Below are positions 47,135 through 59,285 of a stretch of 64,000 nt of DNA, piece after piece; within the stretch, counting starts at the first letter, position 1; each line of letters opens with the position of its first letter. This stretch comes from Orychophragmus violaceus (lineage: Eukaryota > Streptophyta > Magnoliopsida > Brassicales > Brassicaceae), in NCBI GenBank assembly GCA_030180135.1, contig CM058230.1:14013082-14077081 (forward strand), in the 5' to 3' direction. Position numbers and translations under genes: made by a program. A model generated the notes under the pieces. That model made no database searches. It was not told the DNA's origin and saw nothing but the letters and a program-made list of their open reading frames with translations.

Positions 47135-47745
47135 TGTTGAGATTTAAACTTTAACTTAGCACTTATAGGTTATCTGATCTTTGAGATGTGTTTGTTTTAT
47201 ATGCAGAAAATAGTAAACGACACAAAGAATTTGGTTATCCTGTGTTCACCAATTGGCTACGTCACAGGGGTGAGATCACAATCTCACAAGATGCACTATA
47301 TCGGTTTGAATACAAGAGCAAAGATAAGTTCCTACAAATACCAACTTATCTTATGTATCAAAACCTGCACCTAAAGAAAGCTTCTCTAAAGAATCTATTA
47401 GCTCTAGAAACTAGGTGTTTCTCTAGCTTAATATCCTTTAGCTTTCTCTCTTCTATACTTTTAGTTCACGCTTGCAAAACTCTCTTCTGTTGCACTCGTA
47501 GAACTCTTGTATCTCTCGTCCGTCTCGTATCTCATTAGGTTTAGTATAGTTTCTTATTTGTACAAAGAAACCCTAATGGACTAACCGCCTCTTCTGTTTT
47601 GCAGGTACGTAAAAAAAGCAGCTGGATTTGGGCTTCAATATGTTACTGGCCCACTGTGTGCTGAGTTGATCTACAGAAGTAATAAGTGATACAATTGCTA
47701 TTGGGCTATGGCCCATTTGGGTTTGTCGGATACGAAAAGTTCACA
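47135..47745 (-). repeat. 5' LTR of the Copia element
   Basis: 611 bp, partner of 42694-43300, followed on the minus strand by the primer-binding site. Confidence 0.93.
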
Positions 47746-48429
47746 CTAATGAACGACAAGTAAATCAACGTGGGGCACACTTCATCAGACACCAAGAATT
47801 CTCGGGACGAGAACGCCCCTACACCGCGTTTCACTAACGTGTACGTCAAGAGTCTCCCCAAGGAGATTGGTGAGGACGAGCTAAGGAAGACGTTTGGTAA
47901 ATTTAGATCGATATCGAGCGCGGTTATGATGAGGCACCAGAGGGAAACTCGAGGTGCTGCGGGTTTGTGAACTTTGAGTGTGGGGAAGCAGCGGCTTGCG
48001 CGGTTGAGCTGAGAAGTAAGTTTGAGCAGGAGAGGATAAACAGGTTGAGAAATCTTAATGAGCAAATATGTACTTGAAGAATCTTGATGACAGCGTCGAT
48101 GATGAGAAACTCAAGGAAATCTTCTCTAAGTTTGGAAATGTAACCTCTTCCAAGGTTCGTAATAACTAAAAATCCATGCATACATATATGTTGTTGTTGA
48201 TGTTACGTTTGTCTTTGAACACAAATCCCTTAATATAGGTTATGGTTAATTAATCCACAAGGAAAGAGCAGAGGATTTCGTTTTGTTGCCTATTCTAATC
48301 CTGAAGAATCTTCAAGAGCCGTGAACTCTGTTTGTGAAGGAAGGAATATGAACTCTCATGGGTCATGGCAGGGCTGGAGATATGTATGAGCGTACTCATT
48401 CTGCGGTTTTGCGTATGTGAAGCTTTGTG

Positions 48430-49700
48430 ATTTCATTTTTACCACAAAAGAGCATTTATTAATCCATTACAAGTTTGTATGTTGCATGTATTTCCCGGAA
48501 TATTTGGATAATTCTTCTGTGTATAAATTTCTTTCATGTGACAAAACTATACCGTTAACCTCTTAATTAAAACTTGTGGTTTGTGGGCATGATGATGCAA
48601 ATTGATTGATCTAATTGGACTTTTTTGGCTATGACTTGGAAAACCATATATGGACTGCTCCCCGACTTAATAACGAAATCCATTGGCCGAGTGTAGTTTG
48701 AATATTTTTTGGTCTTGTTCGAAATTGCCGTAGACAGTGACACTATCCGTGTGTCCGTGTGATTGTCTCGTTTTTATATGGAGTATATTATATAACGTTA
48801 CTGAAAAAAATATAAGTTAAGTTTGTCTAGCGGCTGATGCTCCCCGTATTAACCTCTCATTTTTAGTCATTTTTCCAACTTTAGATTTAACGAAGGGTAA
48901 AAATGTCATTTTCATCTTCTTCAACGTCGTGCTCTGCCACTAATCCATGGTGGCTGCAATTTTTTTCATTTTTATTATGTTTTCGTTAGAGTTTTGTTAG
49001 ATCTATAGTAACTATTGGTAAATCTATGAAAGAAGCTTAATGAAATCGACAAAAACTGAGTTTTTTAGGATCCGGTTTTTTAGCCGATTTTAGGTTAAGC
49101 ACGGTGGCTCTATTCAACAGGCGATTTTCCATCGATTAAACGGTCATAGACGCCACTTTTTAAAACATGGCTTTTTGGTAAGATGGGAGTTCGAGATCTA
49201 AAAGAAGAATATTAAGAGGATATATATTAGGGTTGGTTTCAATAATATACCACAAATTTTGGTCAAAATACAAAAGTGGACCATAAATTTGGATCCCTCT
49301 ATTTTTTTCATTTATTTTCGATATTGACCTTGTATATGACAAATATTTATGAAACAAACTTCTCCAAGAAGTCTGCTAATAATTTTGGGCAGTTTCAGTT
49401 GACTTAAGTAACCTTTTTTGTAACTCGTATTTACCACAATGTCATCGTCATCAATTTTTCCAACCATCCTGAACAACCGATTTTGAATGCTTCAACGACC
49501 TAAATTTAACCTTGTAATAACTCATTATTTGTTTCACAAACTTCATATTCCTTTCAATTTCTCTCTTTTCATCTCAGAAACTCTAAATTTTAGTTTTAAA
49601 AATTTTCGATCTCTTCGGACTCTACTATTCTCGGCGTTGCATTCAGTCGCAGTGGCCGGTTTTATTTGTTAGTGATTGAAACCGAAATTTTGGGGTATTG
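48430..49700. other. AT-rich intergenic DNA
   Basis: No gene or complete element is seen. An AAACTTCTCCAAGAAGTCTGC string near 49355 foreshadows the GAAGTCTAC motif field that follows. Confidence 0.5.
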
Positions 49701-51389
49701 AAGTAGGTAAAAAACGCCTCCTTATAGTTTTATTTCAATTTTCGGATTTGGGTCGCGATAGTAGACTTCGTTGAGCAATCCAGAAGTCTACTGGTCAATG
49801 TGTGGTCTAGTTTTGAAATTGACTTTTAAAAAATTTCGCCAGTAGACTTCTTTTCAAGTATCGGGAAGTCTACTGATTTCGTTTGAAAACAAAAAGTGTA
49901 GTAGACTTCTAGTAGTGGTCTCCTATTAGTTTAGGGTCTAGTTTGGCATTTGAATTAGTCAAAGTATTTTTCGTGAAGTTTGACTCGGTCAAAAGGGGTC
50001 TAGTCTTGTATTTGACCAATCTTTAACTTCAAAGTAGATCTCCTCACGAAGTCTACTATAGTTTATTTCTCTATTGACCGCTCGTTGATTGACCAGTGTA
50101 ATAGACTTCGTTACTCTTCCCCGGAGTCTACAATTAATTTTGATTTTTTTTTGTCTACTACAAAACTAGACCCAGTAGTGGAAGTATATTCGGGTCGACT
50201 TTGCAAAGAAGTCTACTTTTTGATTTTTCAATTGCAAAACTAGATCAATTTGTATTAGACTTCCCAGGTGGACTGTCCACGAAGTCTACTTGATCCGACG
50301 AAGTTTACTTTTAAAAAGTCAAAGTTTGGTCAAATGCAAAACTAGACAGTTCACTTTCTGCAGACGTCTCTATGAAGTCTACAAATTTATTTAATTTCAA
50401 AACTAGGCCCCTAGCAGACTTCGTGAACAAATCCTCATTGTAGGTTTGTTCATGAAGTTTACTAATGACATATCATGTTAACATCATTTTGACGTCACTA
50501 ATTTATTAAAAATATACAATGTATAATGAATTTGGAATTTTTTTTTGTTTTCCTTAGGTATATATTTGTTTTTTAAAGAGTTTGACATCTTTATTCCATA
50601 TAAATATTTATATATCTTTATTCCATATAAATATTTATAAATCTTTATTCTAATGAAGTTGTGAAACTACCTTATTTATGGTAGATTTTATGGAAAAGTC
50701 TACTATTTCATTTATTTATTTATTTATTTTGCAAATGTAATTTTTTTATTTTCAATTTTTAAAATTTTGTTTAGGTATTATTGGTATTTATGTATATGTT
50801 TCACAAGATTATATGTTATGGTTTAGCTTAAAGTGAATTTATGATTTTAACATTTTTGGCAGATTTCTGTTGGAAATCGACCATGTAGACTTCGTGGAGA
50901 AGTTTACTTCTGACACATCAGACTGACATCATTTTCACGTCACTATTTTGTAAAGAAGGCATTTGTATACGATATTTGGTAGTATTTTTATGTCTGTTTT
51001 AGGTAATATACTTGTTTTTGAGTGAGTTTGACATGTTTATTCCATATACATATGTATGAATTTTTTTTCTAGTGAAATTAAGAAACTAACTCATTTAGGG
51101 TAGAATTCTTGTAAAATTCTACTTTTTTTTTTGACAACTCTACTATTTTATTTAAATCTTAAAAATGCACATCATTATTGAATTATGAAGAATTTTGTAA
51201 AGTTTTCTTCTCCTAGATGTTGGCTAGGTATTAATGGTATTTACAATTAAGTTTCAAAATATTATTTGTTTTAGTTTAGCTTTAATTGATTATATGATTT
51301 TAACTGTATTACCATTTTGAATTTTAATGTGTTTGATATTATTTTGTTTTACATGAATGGCTTAACTAGTGATTATTTATGAAAAATGA

Positions 51390-51692
51390 GTGTTGAAAAA
51401 CCTAGCATGGCATTTTAAGGTGGACAATCTCAAAGGTGGTAAAATATTCTTCTTGAAAGATGGTTGCACACATTGTGTTCTTCTTAAAATGGCACAAGGT
51501 GATTTTGGCCTGAGCAAGGAAACTCATGCAATTGAGGTTTCATATTCGTTACCACAACGGATTCTTCAACAAATGCATGTTGATATCCCTCCTACATATG
51601 TCATCAATGACATACAAGTCTGGAACTTGATCCAGTTTAGCAAGATGCATATTGTACGACTATGCGTTTCTGCTCGAACCATGTATGTGTGA
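51390..51692 (+). pseudogene. MuDR-type transposase N-terminal fragment
   Basis: A 100-codon ORF contains IEVSYSLPQRILQQMHVDIPP, VINDIQVWNLIQFSK and HIVRLCVSARTM. This matches the order of the N-terminal region of plant MuDR transposases (VELSY.LP, TPPV.V..D.Q, ..LCVS). The zinc finger and catalytic DDE domains are missing, so this is a fragment. A second copy lies at 53595-53823. Confidence 0.65.
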
Positions 51693-52143
51693 TTGCTATA
51701 ACTTAGGTAGATTTCAGTTGAAAATTGATCCATGTAGACTTGTACGAGAAGTCTACTATAAGTATGTTGTATTACTATAATTTGAATAAATTCGTTTTAT
51801 ATAATAAATTAATATGTTATATTTTAGTTTATTTAGACTTTACATATGGTCGATTTTTACACGTCTCTCAAACGTTGTTGTATGTATTTTCCATGTTTTA
51901 TTTGTCTTAAAATAATTAAACACAAACTCCACCATATTGTATGATAACTCTTACAATGGTGAGTAATATTTTATTGCAATTCAAACATCAAACTAAAAAT
52001 TTAACATCATACCGAAAAACTTATGTCATAATATCATAATAGTGGAGAAATAATAAAACAACATAAGATTTCCTTAGTAAAAGAGAATTTCTACTAAGTT
52101 ATGAAAATAATCTTCAATTGGCCTTTCATGAGCACACAAGTAT
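51409..52143 (+). repeat. 735-bp direct duplication, copy 1
   Basis: Begins GGCATTTTAAGGTGG and ends GCACACAAGTAT. Copy 2 (53541-54272) has the same limits and is nearly identical with scattered differences and small indels. The retroposon at 52144-53540 fits exactly between them. Confidence 0.93.
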
Positions 52144-53540
52144 GGACAGTGTGAGTTCGCCCTAGAGACTATTCTCTCTGGCACGAGGCCCAAGGCGCCG
52201 TTCACAACTTCAAACTCCGATCAAATGAATGCTCAACGCCGGTCCTCCTTTGCTGATCTCTTCATCTGAAAAGCTATGCTCTTCATTCTCGGGTCCCCGC
52301 CTGGGCCTACGAATACATGTCTCACCCAACGGTGAAGAAAGTTTGAAAGATCTAAAGAAGTGTTTCACCTCAGCCCCTCGACCTCCACCGCATAGATCCG
52401 AGCGTCCTGTGAGACAGTGCTCCTTCCTTGATTTCGTTTATGCCCAGAATCTGGAGGCGATGTGTTCACATGTGACTCCCCCTCTTCTGAAGCCTCCAGG
52501 CGTGATTTTTCTGAAACTTTGTAAGCCATCGCAACCGTCGGAGCCACCAGAGCCGCCGGTGCCACCAGACCCGCCAGACATTCCACCGGAGTCAACAAAT
52601 CTATCTCAATCGGTGAATCTGCTCTTCAAATCCAAGTATCTAATTATCACGCCTTCATCACCCTTGTGCACAGATATGTCTATTTCCAGATCAAATTTCA
52701 CCTCAAATTGCTATATACAACAGTATGTGATCTTTGTCAACCACCACCTCCCTCGAACGGCAACCGGAGTAGCTCTTATCGTTCTCGTGACCGTCGATTT
52801 TTTACCCAATTTCCAGTCAACCGACAATGCCGTACGGAGACAACCTAGCACCGTCCATTCATCTCACTATGCGCTAAATTGCTTAGCCAGTGTGGGCTGG
52901 GCCCATGAGATTTATTTAGTGGGCCAGATCCACGTTCATAACTCAACTTGTTTTTCCTGCACCATCGTTTGTTTCATTCCAACCAACAAAGGATTTTTTC
53001 ACAAGGCTTTACAAATTTCCTCCTCTGCCTAGGAGAGAATAATTTCACATTCCTTTCCTTTGCGGAAGAGATCCTTTCGATATTTCTTTCTTTTTAGAAA
53101 GAAATCGATTTCAAATTCCTTCCTTCACAGGAAGAGAACCGTTCCACCTTGCTTCCTTTTTTTTTTATATAAAAGGCAGCGTTTTCTCAAGTTTAATACC
53201 AAGGAAACTTTTCAAATCACTCACTAGTTTGCTATTTTGTGTTTGTTCGGGACCAGAGGATGCAATCGGATTCGATTGTTCGAATTCCATAGGTGAAGGT
53301 TGGTTTTCAACGTCACAAGAAAAAGTGACTATCTTTCAAATTTCCGACTTTGCCGTGAAACTTCTACCGACGCATTTGGGCTTTGCTTCAACTTCGCTGT
53401 CAGTTAATCATGAAGATATATCATCTTTAACTTACTTTGCTTTTATGTTGTACTTTGTGTTTCAAAGAGGATGCAAAATTCCCTCTTTCTATTGTAATTC
53501 CGAAAGTTTGATTTAATGAAGTTTAAGTTAGTGACAAAAA
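52144..53540 (+). mobile_element. LINE-mobilised retroposon 2, same family as 40585-42118
   Basis: It shares the 5' word GCCCTAGAG followed by TATTCTCTC, and GGCGCCGTTCAC. It also shares a Pro-rich coding stretch (EPPEPPVPPDPPDIPPE), GPEDAIGF, and the 3' end GTGACAAAAA. The reading frame is broken near 53030, unlike retroposon 1. Instead of a short target duplication it is flanked by the 735-bp direct repeats. The + strand ORFs 52229-53032 and 53229-53516 are remnants of its frame. Confidence 0.85.
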
Positions 53541-54272
53541 GGCATTTTAAGGTGGAAAATCTCAAAGGTGGTAGAATATCTTCTTGAAAGATGGTTGCAC
53601 ACATTGTGTGCTTCTTAAAATGGCACAAGGTGATTTTGGCCTGAGCAAGGAAACTCATGTAATTGAGGTTTCATATTCGTTACCACAACAGATTCTTCAA
53701 CAAATGCATGTTGATATCCCTCCTACATATGTCATCAATGACATACAAGTATGGAGCTTGATCCAGTTTAGCAAGATGCATATTGTACGACTATACGTTT
53801 CTGCTCGAACCATGTATGTGTGATTGCTATAACTTAGGTAGATTTCAGTTGGAAATTGATCCATGTAGACTTGTACGAGAAGTCTACTATAAGTATGTTG
53901 GATTACTATAATTGAATAAGTTCATTTTATATAATAGATTAATATGTTAGGTTTTAGCTTATTTAGACTTCACATATGGTCGATTTTTACACTTCTCTCA
54001 AACGTTGTTGTATGTATTTTCCATGTTTTATTTGTCTTAAAATAATTAAACGCAAACGCTACCATATTGTATGATAACTCTTACAATGGTGAGTAATATT
54101 TATTGCAATTCAAACATCAAACTAAAAATTTAACATCATACCGAAAAACTTATGTCATAATATCATAATAGTGGAGAAATAGTAAAACAACATAAGATTT
54201 CCTTCGTAAAAGAGAATTTCTACTAAGTTATGAAACTAATCTTCAATTGGCCACTCATGAGCACACAAGTAT
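53541..54272 (+). repeat. 735-bp direct duplication, copy 2, with second transposase fragment
   Basis: Partner of 51409-52143. It includes the second MuDR N-terminal fragment (53595-53823), shortened at its start by an indel. Confidence 0.93.
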
Positions 54273-54930
54273 ATGTCGTAACAGAACCTCCACTCCTCAT
54301 ACTGCCAGAAACAACGATCATACCTCCAATGTGTTCTAATTCCATTGATGTAGACCTAAAGTGGTTCTATTTTAGATCACAACAATTGTAAGATGGGGTT
54401 TGCATCTGTTTTTTCCAATACTTCCAAAAAATCTGCATGTGTCTCGTAATCCCAATGGCCTCTGAGTTCCCAACGAGTGATCATCTAAGACATTTGTTCA
54501 CGAGTAAATCATTGATAGTCGTGAACCCTTACTTTGTCGTCAACGCTAAATACTAAGTCCATCATAGCATTTACATAGATGGCCAACTCGCGTCCTCTCT
54601 CACTACCAAGTCATATTTTCCCATGAGTTATTCAAGTAAATTAAGCATGAAAAACTTATACATACCTCACAGATAAATTGCCTTGGGATTTCCCAACTGG
54701 TAGCACCTAAGCCTGAAAGTTTTCACAATATTGAACTTACATATCCAATCGTTCAAGAAGAGGATATTTGCAGTTCTGTAGAAGTGGTCTTCTCTACCAG
54801 CTTCACTGAGTCCACGGAAAGCTATTCTTTCTGCACCGTGATCACATACACTTTTTGATGAAGTACGCACCTTTGAGATAGTTTGATGAAGTATCGAAGG
54901 AGGGAGGAAAGCCAAGTTGAAGTTCGCCAT
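54255..54930 (-). pseudogene. F-box (At2g35280-like) relic
   Basis: The minus strand starts MANFNLAFLPPSILHQTISKV (54930) and continues with IAFRGLSEAGREDHFYRTA and FRLRCYQLGNPKAIYL. A stop follows. In broken frames below it come RELAIYVNAMMDLVF and RCFWQYEEWRFCYDIYLCAHEW. The order fits F-box proteins of the At2g35280 type, a family often spread by crucifer Mutator-like elements. Two or more stops make it a pseudogene. The family assignment is from memory of its layout. Confidence 0.55.
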
Positions 54931-57470
54931 GTCTTCTCCGAAACAGTACTAAAAGTCTAAACAATTATGGTGTAGAAGGAGAGAATAAAAGAATGGGTGA
55001 TGTCATTTATACAGAAGTTAGTACAAGCTTTAATTTAATTAACCGCTTATCCATGCAGACGAGTGCCTTGAAGAGACACACATAATCTCTATCTTCTCTC
55101 TATAATGTGAAGTCTTGTCCGCAATAAGTACAACCTAATCCGAATTTGAACTGAAAGTAATTAAATACAGGATTTACATACATGCACCAACGAAAAGACA
55201 CGTTAAAGAGGTCTTCTTGAGAAGTATGCCATAGAAGTCTATTGTATAAGTCTACGGTGTAAGTCTACTACAGAAGTTACAACCTAAGTCTCCTAATAAG
55301 TCTACGATACAAGTCTACAACAATGTCTAACCATGATGCATAAAAAATACGATTAGAAAATGATAGTTGGGGTTTTACACTTTGCGGAGGCGGAGAATCT
55401 GAATTACCCATGAAAATCAAGAGAGGCGGCGAGGCATGAAAAACGATCAAGGCGGCGTGGCACAGAAATCGAGCGAAGGCGATGGGGGTTACCGAAGATC
55501 AACATAGATGGGAAAACAAAAATTAGAGTAAGGTTATTTATATGTCATTTTAATATTCAGAAGAAGAAGAATAGATAAAGTCGGCAAGAGAGGTCACCGC
55601 CATCGATGGAGGCAACCGAGGCGACAAAGAGCAACCGATAGCGACAGAACTAGGAGTTCCTCTATATAATCAGAGGCAAGGGTGATACAAAATATGATGG
55701 TGAGACGACGCTAAGTATATATCGAAGTCGAAACATAGAGACAAAGCCATCGACGTTCAAGTTGACGCCGAGATGGAGAGACGGAAAGACAGCACTGACT
55801 AGAGAGGCGAGATGCGCCGCCGATAGTGACAGATTAGAGAGGTGTAATAGGATACAATCAAATTAGGGTTAGGAGTAAAGCTTTGAAAGAAATTCGTATA
55901 GGTAGGGGAAACAATGGATAAGTATCGGTTTAACGACGGTTTACATCAGTTTAAATTAAATTTACGGTATGATTTACTTATTTTTATATTAATCAAAATA
56001 TTTTGGCTCATATCGGTACAGTAAAATTGCAAATCCCGCCCAAATATGTCCTGTCAAAATACCAGTTCCCGCCCAAATTTTGGAAAGTAGACTTCAATAT
56101 AAAGTCTACTGTATAGGACTCCAACAATTTACATTACCAGTTAACTCAATTTGGTTCGATTAAAATCCTACTCTTATATTGGTTCGATAAAAAAAAATCG
56201 ATTGTAGACTTCATTGAAGTCTACAATAGAGAACTCCAGCAATTTACGTTACCGGTTAACCCAATTTGGTACGATCAAAATCCTATTCATTTATTGGTTC
56301 GATCTAAAACATTTTAATTTTCGTTGATAAACTTCGATAGGAAGTCTACACTATAAATCTTCTTAAGAAGTCTACAACAACCAAACAAACAAGAACATAA
56401 AACTGAAATCAATAACCATGGTTCCTGAACATGATATAAATCCTTGTCAATATAAATTTTGACCATAAATTTAGAATTTTAAATGGCAAAAACAAAGAAT
56501 ATCACGGTTAAAAATACTATAACGACTAAAACCGCCGTTTTCAGCTCCATGACTCCATAACATTGTTGCAGAATAGTCTCCTTCATTTGAATGATCTCAG
56601 CCTTAATCCGAGTTTGGGACACATGATAATCACTATCTTCAAGAACGCGAATGCAGTCTTCTTGGTTTTTAAGGAACATCGAATCTCTTGCAATTCCTCC
56701 AAAATAACTTCATCCCACCATTTAAATCAGTGATGGTTACCATCCTTTTCGTAGATATTAAACAATTTACTATATTCAAAAGACACAAACCACAATCATT
56801 AAACAAACGACACTACAAGAGCTTATTACCTTATATTTCTTGCATCAAAAAATAACCGACCAGGATTATCGTCGGTAGTGGAAACTTTCATTACGGTCAA
56901 CAACCCGCAAAAATAATTGTCAGGAATCCCAAATTTATTTCGAGTAGTAGATTTCACTTCGGGCAACCCTGAACTCCACAAACTCCTCATGGAGCTACTT
57001 GACGGTTGACTATAGGAGTGTCTCACCAGATCTGTGTATTATTAAACAAGACTCATGAGAAGTCAAACAAGAAGAATAATGTATTATTACACAAACAAAT
57101 TGAGGAATAAATAATACCACAAAACAGATGCGACGTCAAAAAACGAGGCTCAAGGCGATGAGAGAGGATTTTAGATAGAGAAATTGGAGAGGTTTTCTTT
57201 TTTACAAGAACAAAAGTAACACTTACCCTCGATGCTTTATATAGTAGGTAAATTTTCAATGTTAAAAATTATTTTCAGTAGACTTCATGAGAAGGCTTCT
57301 CAAGTAAACTTCAATAGTAGACTTCTTTTTCAAAATAAAAATTACCGCCAAAAACTTTTTAAGTTCCCACCAATTTTCATTATAGGTATGACTTGAGAAT
57401 GTAGACTTGTACCGAAGACTTCTATAGAAGACTTCCACCGTAGACTTCTTCGTGAGCACCTAAAATTTGA
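54931..57470. other. Right arm of the motif field
   Basis: No gene is supported. GAAGTCTAC/GTAGACTTC motifs recur at 55210-55310, 56090-56110, 56200-56225, 56335-56370 and 57270-57450. A short minus-strand ORF at 56479-56679 ends in a hydrophobic segment but has no known relative. Confidence 0.5.
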
Positions 57471-58620
57471 TATTTAGACATTTTTGTTAAATATGACTTA
57501 CTTGTATCAAATTTTATTTTTTAATAGATGACATTTGACTTTGTTTTGATTATTCAAGAAGTGGTTTGATAAAAATATTTTTTTATAAATTTATAATTTA
57601 AATTTAAGATGTATTGGAAAATAGAAATTTCTCATTGAAGTCTACCAATGTAATTTACTACCCTCGTCTTTTGCGTTTCTTTTCAAAAAGAGTCTATTTT
57701 AATTTTAAAACCAAATTTTAGTTTAAAAAGAGCAACCTCATATATATTATATATGGAAATATTCTTATTTTGAGAATATCTTTTATTTATAAGTTTAGCT
57801 AAAGCTAACCTATATATTGTAATGAATCCCTTTTGAATGAATAACACATATTGATTCACACAAAAAAAAAATCACAATTTTGACATATCCCGAATTTTCA
57901 GTCCACATTGTTGTATGTTTTTTTGCTAGGCGAAAGAGAAACCAATTTAGCAATCTTCACTGATAAATTTTAAGGATAATGATAGGAGTGGATAGTGAAT
58001 GTGATTAGGCTTAAGTGTTTGGATTAAGTTCGACTTTTGGGATTCTAATATATATAATCTATTCAGATATTTATAGATATCAGGTTAGATTCAGTTCAGA
58101 ACTTTTAGGATTCAGTTTGGTTCGAGTTTTGGATTCAAGGAATTTCGAATTTATTCGGTTATTTTTGATTCCAGTCGGGTTTAGATAGCCAAAATATCGC
58201 AAAAATAAACTTAAAAATTGGTTAACTTTTAATAAAATTTGATAAAATTTTGATAAACTATAACTAGGAATTTTCGGATATTTTGGTTATTCTTGAGTAA
58301 TTTAATTTGTTCAACTCTAAACATAACTGAAATTTATAATTATAATTTTGAATATTTAATTATATTAAACCTAAATATAATTAATAGTTTTGGGTATATA
58401 ATTATATTTCAGACACCATTTAACTTTTGGTTCGGTTTGGGTTTTTAAATATTTAAGTCGAACCGTTGAGGTATTTTGTGGGTTTCGGGTTGATTTGGGA
58501 AAATTTTATTTATTTATTTTTCTATTAATGATTTTTCTTGGTTTTGATTCATGTATAGATTGTGATGGGCTTAAAAATGATTGTTTCCATGTCGGTCCAA
58601 GACAAACCCCATCTTTTCGG
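57471..58620. other. AT-rich spacer with GGTTCGG-like strings
   Basis: No gene is recognised. 58080-58510 contains many TTCGGTT/GGTTCGAGTTT words, a common degenerate repeat in crucifer intergenic DNA. Confidence 0.45.
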
Positions 58621-58690
58621 CTTTTAATTAATCTCTCTGCACTTAAAAACCCCTAAAAAGCGGTCGAGGAAAATTATAACAAAAATACAT

Positions 58691-59030
58691 ATGTTTATGT
58701 CCTCTCTAGTCTCACCTTCTCTCCCTCTAAACAGAAAAACCCTAGATCTGAAAAAAAATATTATTTTCATCTGTCTTGGATTCAAATCTACGAATCCAAC
58801 TATGGGATATCTCAAGGAAGGTTGGTTAGCTTGTCTCTCTATGTTTCCAGTAAAGGAGTCTCTATGGGTAGCTTGGAGCCTTACCGGTCCAATGAAGTTC
58901 GTTTATTGTCTCAGAACCAAAGCTTCGTCGTGGATGCGATCAACAAGATTCTTCGTCCTAGAAATGAGTCTCTAGTTTATGGATCCAGCCCATTAATCCT
59001 CCTCGAGCCGTGGCGATCTCATAGATAGAA
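58691..59030 (+). other. Possible gene fragment, unrecognised
   Basis: Two overlapping frames run through a GC-richer island after a promoter-like stretch. One reads SNEVRLLSQNQSFVVDAINKI, which looks protein-like but matches nothing I know. It may be the first exon of a decayed gene whose later exons lie at 60050-60590. Confidence 0.25.
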
Positions 59031-59130
59031 AAAAATCCTTCCAAAGACTTAAATGTCTCCATCTTTCTCACCTTTCAAATCCATTTCTCTTCCGATTCAA
59101 ACCCCTGGTAATTTCTCTCTCTATTAACCG

Positions 59131-59285
59131 CTAGATTATACTTTGCTTCCTAAATTTCCCTCTGGTTTTCCAGTTTATAGTACATAGATTATACTTTGTT
59201 TCCTCAATTTTGCTCTGGTTTCCCAGTTTCGAGTACGAAGATTATACTTTGTTTCCTCAGTTTCTCTCAGTTATCTCAAAACTCA
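59131..59285. repeat. Tandem repeat, three units of about 54 bp
   Basis: AGATTATACTTTG recurs at about 59133, 59186 and 59239, each followed by a TTTCCTC / CTCTGGTTTCCCAGTTT block. Confidence 0.8.

Larger units (their letters stand above)
42694..47745 (-). mobile_element. Gag-only Copia retrotransposon inserted in the PABP relic
   Basis: LTRs at 42694-43300 and 47135-47745 begin TGTTGAGATTTAAAC and end GTTCACA. A perfect 5-bp target duplication CTAAT flanks the element (42689-42693, 47746-47750). On the minus strand the 5' LTR is followed by the tRNA-iMet PBS TGGTATCAGAGC (about 47121-47132). A purine tract (AAGGTGGAGAT) precedes the 3' LTR. It codes for gag and part of protease only; integrase, RT and RNase H are absent. 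Length is 5,052 bp. Confidence 0.95.
42566..48420 (+). pseudogene. PAB3: Poly(A)-binding protein pseudogene, PAB3-like, split by Copia
   Basis: Left of the Copia insertion: AMEALNY, LSNRDPITRQSGKGNI, then directly DKLNGML, so most of RRM2 is deleted. Right of it: NDK, stop, then RDENAPTPRFTNVYVK, SLPKEIGEDELRKTFGKF (RRM3) and KNLDDSVDDEKLKEIFSKFG (RRM4). The frame continues across an intron (48155-48238) to GKSRGF and AYSNPEESSRAVNS. Frameshifts, stops and internal deletions are clear. The retained intron shows it is not a processed copy. In Arabidopsis PAB3 (AT1G22760) lies just beyond RABG3B, so this is probably the syntenic gene lost during genome fractionation. The intervening AT1G22750 was not found. 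Confidence 0.85.
49700..57470. mobile_element. Decayed Mutator-like element region with GAAGTCTAC motif arrays
   Basis: Several dozen GAAGTCTAC and GTAGACTTC words (and close variants) occur at 49755-50470, 50880-50920, 51735-51760 and 55200-57450. They are often in facing pairs. They bracket a MuDR-type transposase N-terminal fragment and an F-box relic, both often found in crucifer Mutator-like elements. I could not identify terminal inverted repeats or a target duplication, so the limits are approximate and more than one element may be present. Confidence 0.5.

Noticed and set aside
56812..56880. CACTACAAGAGC near a GTCGG word, possible CACTA end
   Set aside because: The terminal repeat differs after nine bases and no subterminal motif cluster or opposite end is present.
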